From contig PLXO01000336.1 in the NCBI GenBank assembly GCA_003151425.1, positions 1 through 64,000 of the forward strand: a stretch of DNA of 64,000 bases. Direction: 5' to 3'. Under the pieces are notes generated by a model that worked only from the letters and a program-made list of their open reading frames with translations, was not told where the DNA came from and searched no databases. This document shows, piece after piece, positions 43,805 through 53,070 of this stretch (position 1 is its first letter; the number at the start of each line of letters is the position of its first letter). Origin of the DNA: Acetobacteraceae bacterium. Its GTDB lineage: Bacteria > Pseudomonadota > Alphaproteobacteria > Acetobacterales > Acetobacteraceae. A program made the position numbers and the translations under genes.

Positions 43805-44612
43805 CAGTGCGCGATGATCCGGTTCCAGCGGTCGTTCCACTCCGCCAGATCGACCTTCGTGTAATCGATCCGTGTCATCAGCGCGATGCGGGCCGGATCC
43901 AGGATCATCTGGTCGTGCACCACCGGCACCTCCGACAGCCTGGCGCGCGCGGCCGGCACGACCGGAACGGTGCCGGTCTTCACCGTCATCAAATATTGTG
44001 TGGCAGCATCGACGTAGGCGTTGATGTAGAACGCGGCGAGCGCCTACTACCGGCTCGCGCGCCCGATGCCCATCCATCCCTCCTTGATCAGCCCGATATG
44101 CGCGCCGATCTTCACCGGCACGCTGACGACTTTTACGCCCGCATACTCGGTGCGCACGGCCCAGCCCGCATGCGCTTCGGCAACCCAGATGTCGCCCGAC
44201 TTGAAGGCGGTGACGGCCTCGCCGTCCGCCTTCCACAGGCGCAGGTCCGGGATACGATGGATCAATTGCAGCCCCGGATCAATATTCGTTTCGCTGCCCC
44301 CCGCCGTCAGCGCGAACGCGCCGACCGCCTCCAGCCCGCCGCCCGAGGTGATGTCCGGGATCATCACCCGCCCGCGCAGCCGCGGATCGGCCAGTTTCGC
44401 GAGCGAGGTCGGTAGTGGAATCTCCTGTTCGGCCAGTTTCGCGGCGTTGCAGATGATCATTTCTTGCGTGGTCCAGATCGCCACCAGCTTCGCCTGCCGC
44501 TGCGCGGGTTCCAGCGCCTGCGCGTTGGGAATAAGGCTGTAGTCAAGGTCGGCCAACAGCTTGAGCGCCAGGACTTCGGGGATCATGGCGCCCAGGATCT
44601 CGAACGCGTCCA
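43804..44612 (-). pseudogene. polyamine-type ABC binding protein, N-truncated with stop codons
   Basis: The reading GAMIPEVLALKLLADLDYSL, LAKLADPRLRGRVMIPDITS and GGGLEAVGAFALTAGG belongs to the extracellular solute-binding family 1/PotD type. The signal peptide and first 100 or so residues are missing; instead the reading continues in frame from the deacylase upstream. After IGRASR two stop codons (TAGTAG, 44044-44049) interrupt the frame, which then continues ALAAFYINAYVDAATQYLMT to DYTKVDLAEWNDRWNR and a normal stop. It is non-functional. Confidence 0.82.
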
Positions 44613-45321
44613 TCGGTGCCGGCAACAGGCCCAGATGGCGCAGCGCCGCGCTGGTGCCGGCGTCCGCCACCGCCATCGACGCATGCGAAACGAAACCGCC
44701 GCCCAGCTCCGTGGCGATCATCGGAACGCCCTGCCGCTCGCAGGCGGCAGACAGCGAGCGGGTCTCTGCGGTGGCCCCCACGACAATCGAGATCGGCGCC
44801 GCAAACGCATCCGCCATCGCCGCCTTCGCCGCTGCGATCGGGCCGCCGGCATAGACGTAGGAGCACGGCAGGTACTCCGACGCAGTGCCGCCGAAATGCA
44901 GGTCCAGCGCCGCCTGGCAGCGCGGCAGCAGCAGGGTCTCCACGTAATGCGCAAGCTGCGTGGTGGGACCGCTGTCCGGATCACCAGGAAACGCCCTGTT
45001 CATGTTGGCGCCATCGATCGGCGAGGTTCGTCGCGCCGCCCGCACCGCCGGCAAATTCAGCGCCGGCAGCACGATCAGCCGGCCGGCAAGCCGCGTCGGG
45101 TCCAGCGTGTGAAGCAGCCGCCGCAGCACAATCTGGCCCTCGTACTCGTCGCCATGCACCCCGGCCGCCAGCAGAACCGTGGGGCCGTCCCCGCCGCCGA
45201 GCACGGCAATCGGCACCGGAATGACCCCATAGGCATGCGCGTCGTCAGAGAACGGCACGGCCAAATGCCCGACATGGCGCCGCGGCGCATCCAGCGGGAT
45301 CGAGCACGCGATACGGGTCAT
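44610..45321 (-). pseudogene. succinylglutamate desuccinylase/aspartoacylase-family deacylase, truncated
   Basis: Starting at 45321 (MTRIACSIPLDAPRRHVGHL) the reading carries the zinc site GVHGDEYEGQ (H-x2-E) and LDLHFGG, and GANMNRAFPG. It resembles the N-acetyl-diaminobutyrate deacetylase group (DoeB-like). Near residue 237 the deacylase similarity ends and the frame passes without a stop into the solute-binding-protein remnant. The deacylase tail and the binding-protein head were lost in one deletion. The catalytic core may survive, but the fused tail is broken. Confidence 0.75.
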
Positions 45322-45332
45322 GCCCGCAGCTT

Positions 45333-46247
45333 TCAACGCCGCTCCAACCCGCGGAACAGCAACGAGCAGGTGAAGCACACGGCGAAATAAAGCGCTGCGG
45401 TGAACAGTCACACCTCGAAGAAGCGTTGTGTGGTGCTGGAGACTTCCGAGGTCATGAACGTCAGCTCTTGGATGGAAATCAGCGCCACCAGCGAGCTGTC
45501 CTTGATCGAGACGATGAACTGCCCGGCCATTGCCGACAGCACATTGCGCACCGCCGGCGGCAGGACGATCTTGCGGAAGACCGCCCAGCCGCGCAGGCCA
45601 AGTGCGCGCCCGGCCTCGATCTGGCTGGCGGGCACCGATTGAAGGCCGGCACGAATGATTTCGGTCATGCAAGCACCGGCGAGCAGGCCGAGGCAGGCCA
45701 GCCCGGCCAGGAAGTCGTTGATCCGCTCCGGGCTTGCCAGCAGCGTCCCGGCCACAAGTTGCACCGATCTCGGCGCGGCAAGCAGCGCCCGGTCGAGCCC
45801 GAGACCCGGCATGACTTGACTGGAAACGAAAAAATACCCCACGAAGATCAGCACGATCGGCGGCGTATTGCGGACCAGCTCCACGAAGCCGCGCGCCAGC
45901 CAGCGCAAGGCTGGGCGGCCGGAGACCCGCATCGAAGCAGCAATCGTGCCGATGACGGTGCCGATCAACAACGACCAAACCGCCAACCTCATGGTGGTGA
46001 AAAACCCTTCCAGCAGCAGGTTCGGTGCCCAGATGCCGCTGGCCGGGTCGGTCCGCACCAGGAATATCGGGATGACCGACCAGTCCCAGCGATGATCCAG
46101 CACGGCGTTGGCGCGGATCACCAGCGCGCCCAGCACCGCCAGGGCACCGGCGATCACCACCACGTCCAGCACGCGCGCCGTCCGCCACGCCTTCCGCGGC
46201 GGACGGCGCGGCAACAACAAGTCCAGCGCGTCGGCCGAAGCGCTCAA
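45333..46247 (-). pseudogene. polar amino acid ABC permease with premature TGA
   Basis: An HisM/GlnP-type permease with five hydrophobic segments and the coupling loop EAGRALGLRGWAVFRKIVLPP. The reading stops at 45408-45410 after RFFEV. In the same frame it continues LFTAALYFAVCFTCSLLFRG, LERR and a second stop at 45333-45335, 12 bases before the deacylase start. Family members have a Trp at this place, so TGG to TGA is the simplest explanation. The last membrane helix is removed. Its start overlaps the binding-protein stop by four bases. Confidence 0.8.
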
Positions 46248-47071
46248 TTCACCTTACCGACAACGGCGCGCCAATCCTGCGTCTCAAACCAGTAATGCCG
46301 GCGGGCCTGCAGGAACTTGGTGTTGGCCGCGATCCAGTTGTTCAGTACATTGAGCGTGTCGACATCACCCTTCCGGATCGCCATGCCGGAGGGCAGCCGA
46401 TTCATTTGGTCTTGCTGGCCGAGCGGCGTGAACAGTTTCCCTGGGTTCTCGATCGTGGTGCGGCTTGGCAGCGGTTCGCTCGCGGCGAAGGCGTTGGCGT
46501 TGCCGTTCAGGACCTCCTGCGTCATCGCCGCGTCGTCGTCGAACTGGCGCAGGGTGACCTTGGGGAAATACTCACCGGCGTTGGTGCAGGCCGTGGTGCC
46601 ACGTCGGCAGGCGATGGTCACGCTCGGCGCGTTCAGCGTGGCCAGCGCGAAGTCCTTCTGCAACGATACGGCGACCGCCAGGCCGGTCCCCGTGTAGTCG
46701 TAGGGCGCGCTGAAATTCACCGTCAGATTGCGTTTGGTGGTGATCGTCATACCCCCGATGATCACGTCGAACTTGCCGGCGATCAGTGCCGGAATGATGC
46801 CGTCCCACGCGGTCGGCACCAGGTCCAGCTTCAGCCCGAGATCCTGCGCGAGCTTGGTGGCAACATCGACTGCGAAGCCGACCAGCTTGCGCTGCGCGTC
46901 GCGCATCGCCCACGGCACGAAGGTCGCCATCCCGACCATCATCGAGCCGCGCTGTTCCATGATTTCGATTGCACTCAGGGGCGCACTCTGGGGCGCGGGT
47001 TGGGCACGCGCCGGCAACGCAACCAGCATGACGGCACAAGTCAGCGTGGCAAGGACATTACGGACAGGCAT
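46244..47071 (-). CDS. polar amino acid ABC substrate-binding protein
   Basis: A 275-residue periplasmic binding protein family 3 member with a signal peptide (residues 1 to about 23, cut after ARA). Visible signatures are VGFAVDVATKLAQDLGLKLD, PTAWDGIIPALIAGKFDVII and MTITTKRNLTVNFSAPY. It appears intact, while both permeases beside it are damaged. A four-base overlap couples it to the downstream permease. The ligand is probably an amino acid or opine-like compound. Confidence 0.9.
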   Translation of the reverse strand: MPVRNVLATLTCAVMLVALPARAQPAPQSAPLSAIEIMEQRGSMMVGMATFVPWAMRDAQRKLVGFAVDVATKLAQDLGLKLDLVPTAWDGIIPALIAGKFDVIIGGMTITTKRNLTVNFSAPYDYTGTGLAVAVSLQKDFALATLNAPSVTIACRRGTTACTNAGEYFPKVTLRQFDDDAAMTQEVLNGNANAFAASEPLPSRTTIENPGKLFTPLGQQDQMNRLPSGMAIRKGDVDTLNVLNNWIAANTKFLQARRHYWFETQDWRAVVGKVN

Positions 47072-47170
47072 GGAGGTCTCCTTCGTCTCTGCCGCACCTG
47101 CGGCTGAGGGTCACTGCCGCACCGCGGCCGGGGGTCACCGCCGCACCCACTGCGCGGATGGGATGGCACG

Positions 47171-47560
47171 TCATCGCGCCGGCACCAGGCGCGTTTCGAT
47201 CCATTGCACGACCGAGGACAACGGCAGCGTAATCGCCAGATACATTGCCGCGACGGTCAGCCAAACCTCGAAGCTCATCAACGTGTCGGAGATGAGGTTG
47301 CGGCCCTCGGTCGCCAGATCCGCGATCGCGATCACGCTGACGATCGCGGAGTGCTTGACCAAATTCACCAGCACCCCGGTCAGCGGCGGGATCATCAGTG
47401 GCAGCGCCTGCGGCAGCACCACGTGGCGCAGGACCCGCGCCGGCCGCAGCCCCATGGCGCGGGCGGCTTCCCATTGGCCACGCGGCACCGCCTCGATGCT
47501 GCCCCGGATCACATCGGCCGCGAGCGTGGCTGCTGCCGCGGCGGCTGTCGGTTCGATGTC
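47171..47560 (-). pseudogene. polar amino acid ABC permease, N-terminal half missing
   Basis: The reading AATLAADVIRGSIEAVPRGQ, WEAARAMGLRPARVLRHVVL and PPLTGVLVNLVKHSAIVSVI is the C-terminal half of an HisQ/GlnP-type permease with the coupling motif intact. Upstream of about 47550 the reading has no membrane segments and runs into unrelated sequence. About 100 residues are missing. It would have been the first gene of the transporter operon. Confidence 0.82.
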
Positions 47561-47710
47561 ACGTCGCCCATGTCATCAACGTCGGCAAGCCCCCTGTTCG
47601 GCATGCCGCATGTTCAGCAAGCCCCACGCCACACCCGGATCGTGTTTGTCCGGGCGCCTTGCATGATCCGTCCATTGTTGCGCGCCGCCAAGTCTGATCT
47701 GATGTGACGC

Positions 47711-48251
47711 ATGATGGCAAATTCCGGGACGGCGAACCCTGGCATGGCAAACTCCGGCCCACGCGGCGCCGACATCATCGGCGTCCTGAAGGCAGCCCGC
47801 GTCGAGTTCGTCGCCGCCGTGCCCGACATCGTGACGAGCGCCGGCCTGCTCTGGCCGATCTCCCGCGACCCGGCGCTGCATCTGATCCGCTTATGCAAGG
47901 AAGACGAGGCGTCTCGATCTGCACCGGCCGCGCGTTCTGCGGCCGACGGGCGGTTCTGCTGATGCAACAAACCGGGTTGATGGACAGCCTGAACGCGATC
48001 CGGGCGATCGCCGTCGAGTATCAGCAGCCGGTGTGCATGATCGTCGGACTGCTGGGCAAGGAGCCCGATCGTCCCGCCGCCCCGTCGGCAAAATACGGCG
48101 TGCGAATCATCGAACCCGTGTTGGATGCGATGGGGCTGGACCGCATCACCCTGGACAGTCCCGAGGACGTGACGGCGCTCGGCCCCCCATCGATCGTGCC
48201 TACGCGTTGTCTCGCCCGGTCGTGGCACTGATCGGAAGGACGGTGGTCTGA
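47711..48251 (+). pseudogene. sulfopyruvate/phosphonopyruvate decarboxylase alpha-like subunit, two frameshifts
   Basis: The pyrimidine-binding domain of a thiamine-diphosphate decarboxylase in three frames. It starts with ADIIGVLKAARVEFVAAVPD to RLCKEDE. A one-base loss near 47908 follows, then GVSICTGRAFCGRRAVLLMQ to KYGVRIIEPVLDAMGLD. A second shift near 48185 leads to PIDRAYALSRPVVALIGRTV and stop. The final TGA overlaps the ATG of the next gene by one base, as in intact ComD-ComE pairs. It is not translatable as one chain. Confidence 0.78.
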
Positions 48252-48829
48252 TGGCAATGCGGCGGGACGACTGCATCCGCGCGCTGACCGCGCATCGCGG
48301 CGACGCCATCGTCGTCGCGACGTATCAGTCGGCGTTCGACCTGATGCGGATCGCGCCGCATCCGTTGAACTATCTCTCGGTCGGCGCGATGGGCCAGGCG
48401 TCGTCCCACGCCCTCGGACTGGCGCTCGACCGGCCTGATATGCGCGTGATCGTGCTGGATGGCGACGGCAGCCTGCTGATGAACCTGGGCACGCTCGTCA
48501 CCATCGCGGGCGCGGCGCCGGCCAACCTGGTACATTTCGTCTGTGAGAAAGGCTACTACGAGGCCAACGGATCGCACCCGCTGCCCGGTGGCGGTCGAGT
48601 CGATTTTGCCGGGCTGGCCAAGGCCGCCGGGATAAACGATGTCTCCACATTCGATACGCTGCCAGCGTTCGAGGCAAGCCTGCCCGTCCTGCTCACGCGT
48701 CCCGGTCCGATCTTCGCGACCCTCAAGATTGTTCCGGGCGACCCATCGCCGCAGGACTACGACGTGATCCACGGCGTCGAGACACGTCGCCGCTTCAAGG
48801 AAGCGCTGAGCGCGGCGGCGCCAGCGTAA
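48251..48829 (+). CDS. thiamine-diphosphate enzyme, sulfopyruvate decarboxylase beta-like
   Basis: A 192-residue diphosphate-binding domain. The thiamine motif is VLDGDGSLLMNLGTLVTIAG, followed by FVCEKGYYEANGSHPLP. Similar proteins form the beta subunit of sulfopyruvate decarboxylase (ComE) or the C-terminal half of phosphonopyruvate decarboxylase. It is intact, but its alpha partner directly upstream is frameshifted, so activity is doubtful unless another alpha subunit exists. Convergent with the amidohydrolase downstream. Confidence 0.83.
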   Translation: MAMRRDDCIRALTAHRGDAIVVATYQSAFDLMRIAPHPLNYLSVGAMGQASSHALGLALDRPDMRVIVLDGDGSLLMNLGTLVTIAGAAPANLVHFVCEKGYYEANGSHPLPGGGRVDFAGLAKAAGINDVSTFDTLPAFEASLPVLLTRPGPIFATLKIVPGDPSPQDYDVIHGVETRRRFKEALSAAAPA

Positions 48830-48850
48830 CGTTCCGCCGGGCTGCACAGG

Positions 48851-49855
48851 CTACAGTGCCAGCCCCAGCACCCGCTTCGCAGTCCCAGATGCCACTGCGA
48901 CACGCGCCGCATCGCTGATGCGCGCCACGTCCAGCGCATCCGTCGCCACAGCACTGTCGAATATCGGATAATCCGTCCCCAGCATGATCCGCTCTGCGCC
49001 CGGCACCGCGACCGCCATCTCCAGCGATCGCGGCCCCAACGAGGCCGTATCGAACACTAGGCCGCCCACCAGCTCGGACGGCCGTGGCGCCCCCGGGTCG
49101 CGGGTGGCGACGATGTGGTCCATCCGCTCCACCAGCATCGGGAACGTTCCACCCAGGTTCACCACCTGAAACGACGCCGCAGGATAATGCACCGCCAGCT
49201 CGGCGTAGATTAGCGTAACAACCGCATGCGACAGGCCGTTGTGCAGGTCGACCGTTGACGCACGATGTATCGCCAGATCGTCGTACCGTCGCGGCGCCAG
49301 GCTCTCGTCGTGGCGCTGCCCGGGATGCACCATCAGATGCGCGCCCAACGCATCCACCGCTTCCAGGACCGGCCGCAGATACGCCATCGTTGCGAGGCTG
49401 GCAAAGTAATTGCTGGGCAGGATGGCGCCGCGCAATCCCAGCGTGCGGCACGCCCGTTCCAGCTCCGCTACGGCCAGGTCGATCGCGGCGAGCGGCAGCC
49501 CGGCCAAACCCGTGAAGCGCCTGGGATGCGCAGCGCAGACCGCGGCCAGTTCGTCATTTACCTCGCGCACCAGCGGGGCCGCCTCGGCGGCTGGCAGGAC
49601 GTCCGGACCGAGCGCGCCCGGGAAGGTGATTACCTGGTGATCAATCGCCTGCCCGTCCATCCAGGCAAGACGGGCGGCAAGATCGATGAAACCACCCCGC
49701 AGCACGAAGCGACTGGTCGGCGTTACCATGAATCGGTCAACCCCGTCGATCTCCACGCGAGGAACCGCATCGCGCAGGGCCAGGGCCTGGAACAACGCCC
49801 CACCATAATAATGCGAATTCGTATCTATATGCGGCACCCGGCGCGGCACCGACAC
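48851..49855 (-). CDS. amidohydrolase 2 family protein with altered metal site
   Basis: A 334-residue TIM-barrel protein of the ACMSD-like family. Several positions differ from the rule. The N-terminal H-x-H is replaced by N-x-H (HIDTNSHYYGG), and the strand that normally reads H-x-G-G reads VVNLGGTFP. The third His (LMVHPGQRH) and the final Asp (GTDYPIF) are kept. It may bind metal differently or have a new role. It lies three bases from the stop of the frameshifted oxygenase upstream on the same strand, so both were probably one operon. Confidence 0.8.
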   Translation of the reverse strand: MSVPRRVPHIDTNSHYYGGALFQALALRDAVPRVEIDGVDRFMVTPTSRFVLRGGFIDLAARLAWMDGQAIDHQVITFPGALGPDVLPAAEAAPLVREVNDELAAVCAAHPRRFTGLAGLPLAAIDLAVAELERACRTLGLRGAILPSNYFASLATMAYLRPVLEAVDALGAHLMVHPGQRHDESLAPRRYDDLAIHRASTVDLHNGLSHAVVTLIYAELAVHYPAASFQVVNLGGTFPMLVERMDHIVATRDPGAPRPSELVGGLVFDTASLGPRSLEMAVAVPGAERIMLGTDYPIFDSAVATDALDVARISDAARVAVASGTAKRVLGLAL

Positions 49856-49857
49856 GC

Positions 49858-50855
49858 TCAGCGCCGCACCGACTCTGCCTGCTGGCGATAAGCGAAGCTC
49901 GCATCCAGCCGGCTACGCAAATACGCGGCGCACGTCACCGGCGCGTAGTGCGCTATGTCGCCAGGCTGGACCACCGGCTCGATCGTTGTGTCGGCGTCCG
50001 GATCGATGAACAGCGCCGTAGAAAAACGCGCCCTACCGGAACGATTGACCACGCGATGTGGCGTCGAGCGGAAGCGATCGTTGGTCCAGCGCGCCAGCAG
50101 ATCGCCCACGTTGACAACGAACGTGCCTTCGATCGGGTGCGCGGTCAGCCAAGTGCCCCCGCTCCCCTGCACCTCGAGGCCACCGGTGCTGTCCTGGTAT
50201 AGCAGCGTCAGGCAGCCGTAGTCGGTGTGGCTGGAGACGCCGAACTGGTCCGCCCCCATGTCCGACGGCTGCGGCGGGTAATACAGGATCGAGCCGCGGC
50301 TGATCGGCCGATCGTTCGTGCGCACGAACGTATCCGGCTCGATATTCAGTCCGGCGGCAAACGCGCGCAGCAACGACCAGCCGACCTGGCCGCCCACTGT
50401 GAAGAAGTCGGTCAGCACGCCACGCATGTCGGGCAGGAAGTCGGGCCACCGGTTGGGCGGAATGCCGTCGGGGCCCGGCTGGTCCAGGCCCCAGATGAAG
50501 CTCTCTTTCAAATCCGGCTTGGCGCGGCTCGCGATTTTGGCCTCGCCGATTTGAATGTAACCGCGATGGCCCGCATTCACTGCACCTCTTGTTTGCGCCC
50601 CGGCGGTTCCCCGAAGAAGCGGGCCGACACGGCGAACACGGCATCGATCAAACTCGCCGGGATCCCGTGATTGCGGATGTAGAAGAAACCGATGCCCTCG
50701 GCCGCCGCCAGCATCTGACGGCCGATGGCGGACATTGCCGGACCGCCGGCGGCGATGTCCGTCAGGTCGATGACCGGAATGGCTGCGACGTCGATGCGCT
50801 CGGCTTCCGCGTACTGCACGAGGATCTCCTGTTGCCACGCGCCGGACCGTTGCAC
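49858..50855 (-). pseudogene. isopenicillin N synthase-family oxygenase, frameshifted
   Basis: A 2-oxoglutarate/Fe(II)-type oxygenase. The N-terminal part (IPVIDLTDIAAGG, GIGFFYIRNHGIP, ARFFGEPPGRKQEV) ends at a TGA near 50577. The main part then reads GHRGYIQIGEAKIASRAKPD, with the iron facial triad HTDYG and TPHRVVN, and R-x-S in RARFSTALF, in another frame. A single-base indel near 50580 explains it. Apart from that the gene is complete. A sequencing error cannot be excluded for this single lesion. Confidence 0.8.
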
Positions 50856-51008
50856 CGCGCTGTCGCAGCGTAAAGGGCGGCGTCGATGCCCGATCCATTT
50901 CTGACGGTGCGCAGGCCAGTTGGACGGCCACGCCGTTGACGCCGCGCGAGGTGCGTTCCATCGTCATTTGATCAACGATCATTCACATGTCCGAGGTGCA
51001 ATAAGCCA

Positions 51009-51929
51009 ATGCTCCGCGTGCGCCTTTGCGACAACATGCGAGCCCTCGGCTACGCTCCGTTCTACTTTGCGCTCGCGGGCGAGCACTTCACGCAAGCCGG
51101 GGTCGAGATCGACCTGATCACCTCGCCGTCGGCGAGCCGGACCGGGATCATGCTGCTGGAGGGGGCAGCGGACGTCTCCTGGGGCCGCCCCACGCGGGTG
51201 ATGACGCACCACCAAGCCGATCCCGCCTGCATGCTGGTCTGCTTTGCCCAGATCGTTGCCCGCGATCCCTTCGTCCTGGTTGCTCGCATGCCGAACAAGT
51301 CGTTCCGCTTCCAGGATTTGCTGGGCCTGCGGGTCGCGGTTGCCACCGAGATCCCGACGCGGTGGCTGATGTTTCTGGACGACCTGGCCCACGCCGGCAT
51401 CGATCCCGCCACCCTCCGGCGCACCCGTCACCAACCCATGGACGCAAGTGCGGCCGCGCTGCTGGCAGGCGACGCCGATGTCGTGCAGGTGTTCGAACCC
51501 TACGTCGACCAACTGACAGAATTGGGATGCCACATTTGGCACCGGTTTTCCGCTCGCGGGGACATGGCCTACACGACGTTCTACGCCACCCGCGACTATA
51601 CAACGGGGCAGCGGGAGACCTGCCGCTTGCTGGTGCGCGGCATGGCAGCGGCCGAACGTGCCTTCCACGCCGCCTGCGCTGAATATATTGCTGAATCAAT
51701 CCAGTCGTTCTTTCCCGAAATCAGTGCGACGGCACTGGCCCGGATCGTCACCGGCCACCGGCAGGCCGGGGTGTGGGCACGCACGCCGGCGCTGCCGGTC
51801 CAGAGCTTCGTGCGCTTGAAGACGGCCCTCCTCTCGGGGGGATTGATCGACCGTGACTTCCCGTTCGATCGGATTGTCGATGCCGATCTCAGCCGGACCG
51901 ACCCGGCGCGACCCAGTCCACGGGCGTAA
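51009..51929 (+). CDS. NMT1/THI5-like solute-binding protein without signal peptide
   Basis: A 306-residue protein of the SsuA/TauA/ThiY binding fold. Visible features are NMRALGYAPFYFALAGEHFT at the extreme N terminus, LLEGAADVSWGRPTRVMTHH and LLGLRVAVATEIPTRWLMFL. The domain starts at residue 4 and there is no leader, so it is either cytoplasmic or its true start was lost. No ABC permease or ATPase of the nitrate/sulfonate type adjoins it. Cytoplasmic NMT1-fold proteins can be enzymes or sensors. Confidence 0.78.
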   Translation: MLRVRLCDNMRALGYAPFYFALAGEHFTQAGVEIDLITSPSASRTGIMLLEGAADVSWGRPTRVMTHHQADPACMLVCFAQIVARDPFVLVARMPNKSFRFQDLLGLRVAVATEIPTRWLMFLDDLAHAGIDPATLRRTRHQPMDASAAALLAGDADVVQVFEPYVDQLTELGCHIWHRFSARGDMAYTTFYATRDYTTGQRETCRLLVRGMAAAERAFHAACAEYIAESIQSFFPEISATALARIVTGHRQAGVWARTPALPVQSFVRLKTALLSGGLIDRDFPFDRIVDADLSRTDPARPSPRA

Positions 51930-51947
51930 ATCGAACAGGATCGCGAC

Positions 51948-52925
51948 ATGGACAAAGTACCCGCCATGGACCTCGCCGCGTTTCTGTCCAGCGGCGATCG
52001 TGCGGCTGTCGTCAGCGAACTTCGTGACGAATACGAACGGATATGTTTCGTCGTTGTGTGCGGGCACGACCTGCCGGAACGCCTGCTCGACCGCGCGTTC
52101 GCCTAATCGCTGGCCTTCTTCGCGCTGTCGCCGGAGGTCAAGCGCCAGGCACCCCCCCATCACCGGTCAGCAACGCGGCTATCACGGCCTTGCCACGCGC
52201 AACCTCGGCCGGACGCTCGGCGCCGACGTGCCGCCCGACCTGCGCGAGAGCTTCTTCCTGGGCCCGATCGACGACCACCGCGCGCATTCTGCGTTCATTC
52301 CGGAGGCGGCCGCGAGCTACGCCCCGAACATCCTGCCCGAGCAGCCGTCCGGCTTCGCAACAACGATGACCGAGCTGTATCGCGGCTTCGAGCGCATGTC
52401 GCAGGATCTGCTGCGCGTGTTTGCCCTGGCGATTGAGCTGCCGGAGACGTGGTTCGTCGACAAGATCGGTCGCCATTTCAGTATCATGTCCAGCCACCAC
52501 TACCCGCCGCTACAGGAACAACCCCGCCCCGGGCAACTGCGCACCGGAGCCCACACTGATTTCGGGGCATGACGATCCTGGCGATGACCGATGCCGCCGG
52601 CGGCCTGGAAGTCCACATGCCGGACGGCGCCTGGACCCCTGTCGTTGCGCGACCGCAAGAGCTGGTGATAAACCTGGGTGACATGATGGCGCGCTGGACC
52701 AATGGGCGGTGGGCATCGACCGTGCATCGCGTGGCCAATCCGCCGGTCATCAGCCTGGCAGAGAGCCGCCGGCAATCGATCGGCTATTTCATGCATCCCG
52801 ATTACGACGCCCCGATCAGGTGCATCTCCACCTGTGTCATCGATGGGACCACGCCGCATTTTCCGGAAATCTCCGCCGGCATGCACATCCGCAACAAGAT
52901 CGAGCAGAGCCACAAAGCGGCGTGA
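51948..52925 (+). pseudogene. second isopenicillin N synthase-family oxygenase, one stop and two frameshifts
   Basis: The reading starts MDKVPAMDLAAFLSSGDRAA and meets TAA at 52106 where the family has FAYSLAFFALSPE. It then shifts near 52147 to ITGQQRGYHGLATRNLG through HTDFGA, and shifts again at 52569 to MTILAMTDAAGGLEVHMPDG and STVHRVANP. The iron ligands HTD and VHRV would be present if joined. Three independent lesions make a dead gene more likely than sequencing error. It follows the binding-protein gene by 18 bases. Confidence 0.85.
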
Positions 52926-53070
52926 CCGGCGGTGCCCGCTACATGGCGCGGAGTGAGTCTACGACACCGAGCACTCTGCCCCGCCTCTTGCATCGCCTGA
53001 GCAGGTCGCGCATCCTCACCCCAACATTCGCCCAACTGCGAGCGTCATCGTCAGGATTTGGTAACGGAAC

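Noticed and set aside
44044-44049. Programmed stop-codon readthrough at TAGTAG
   Set aside because: The same gene has also lost its N-terminal third, so simple decay explains the stops.
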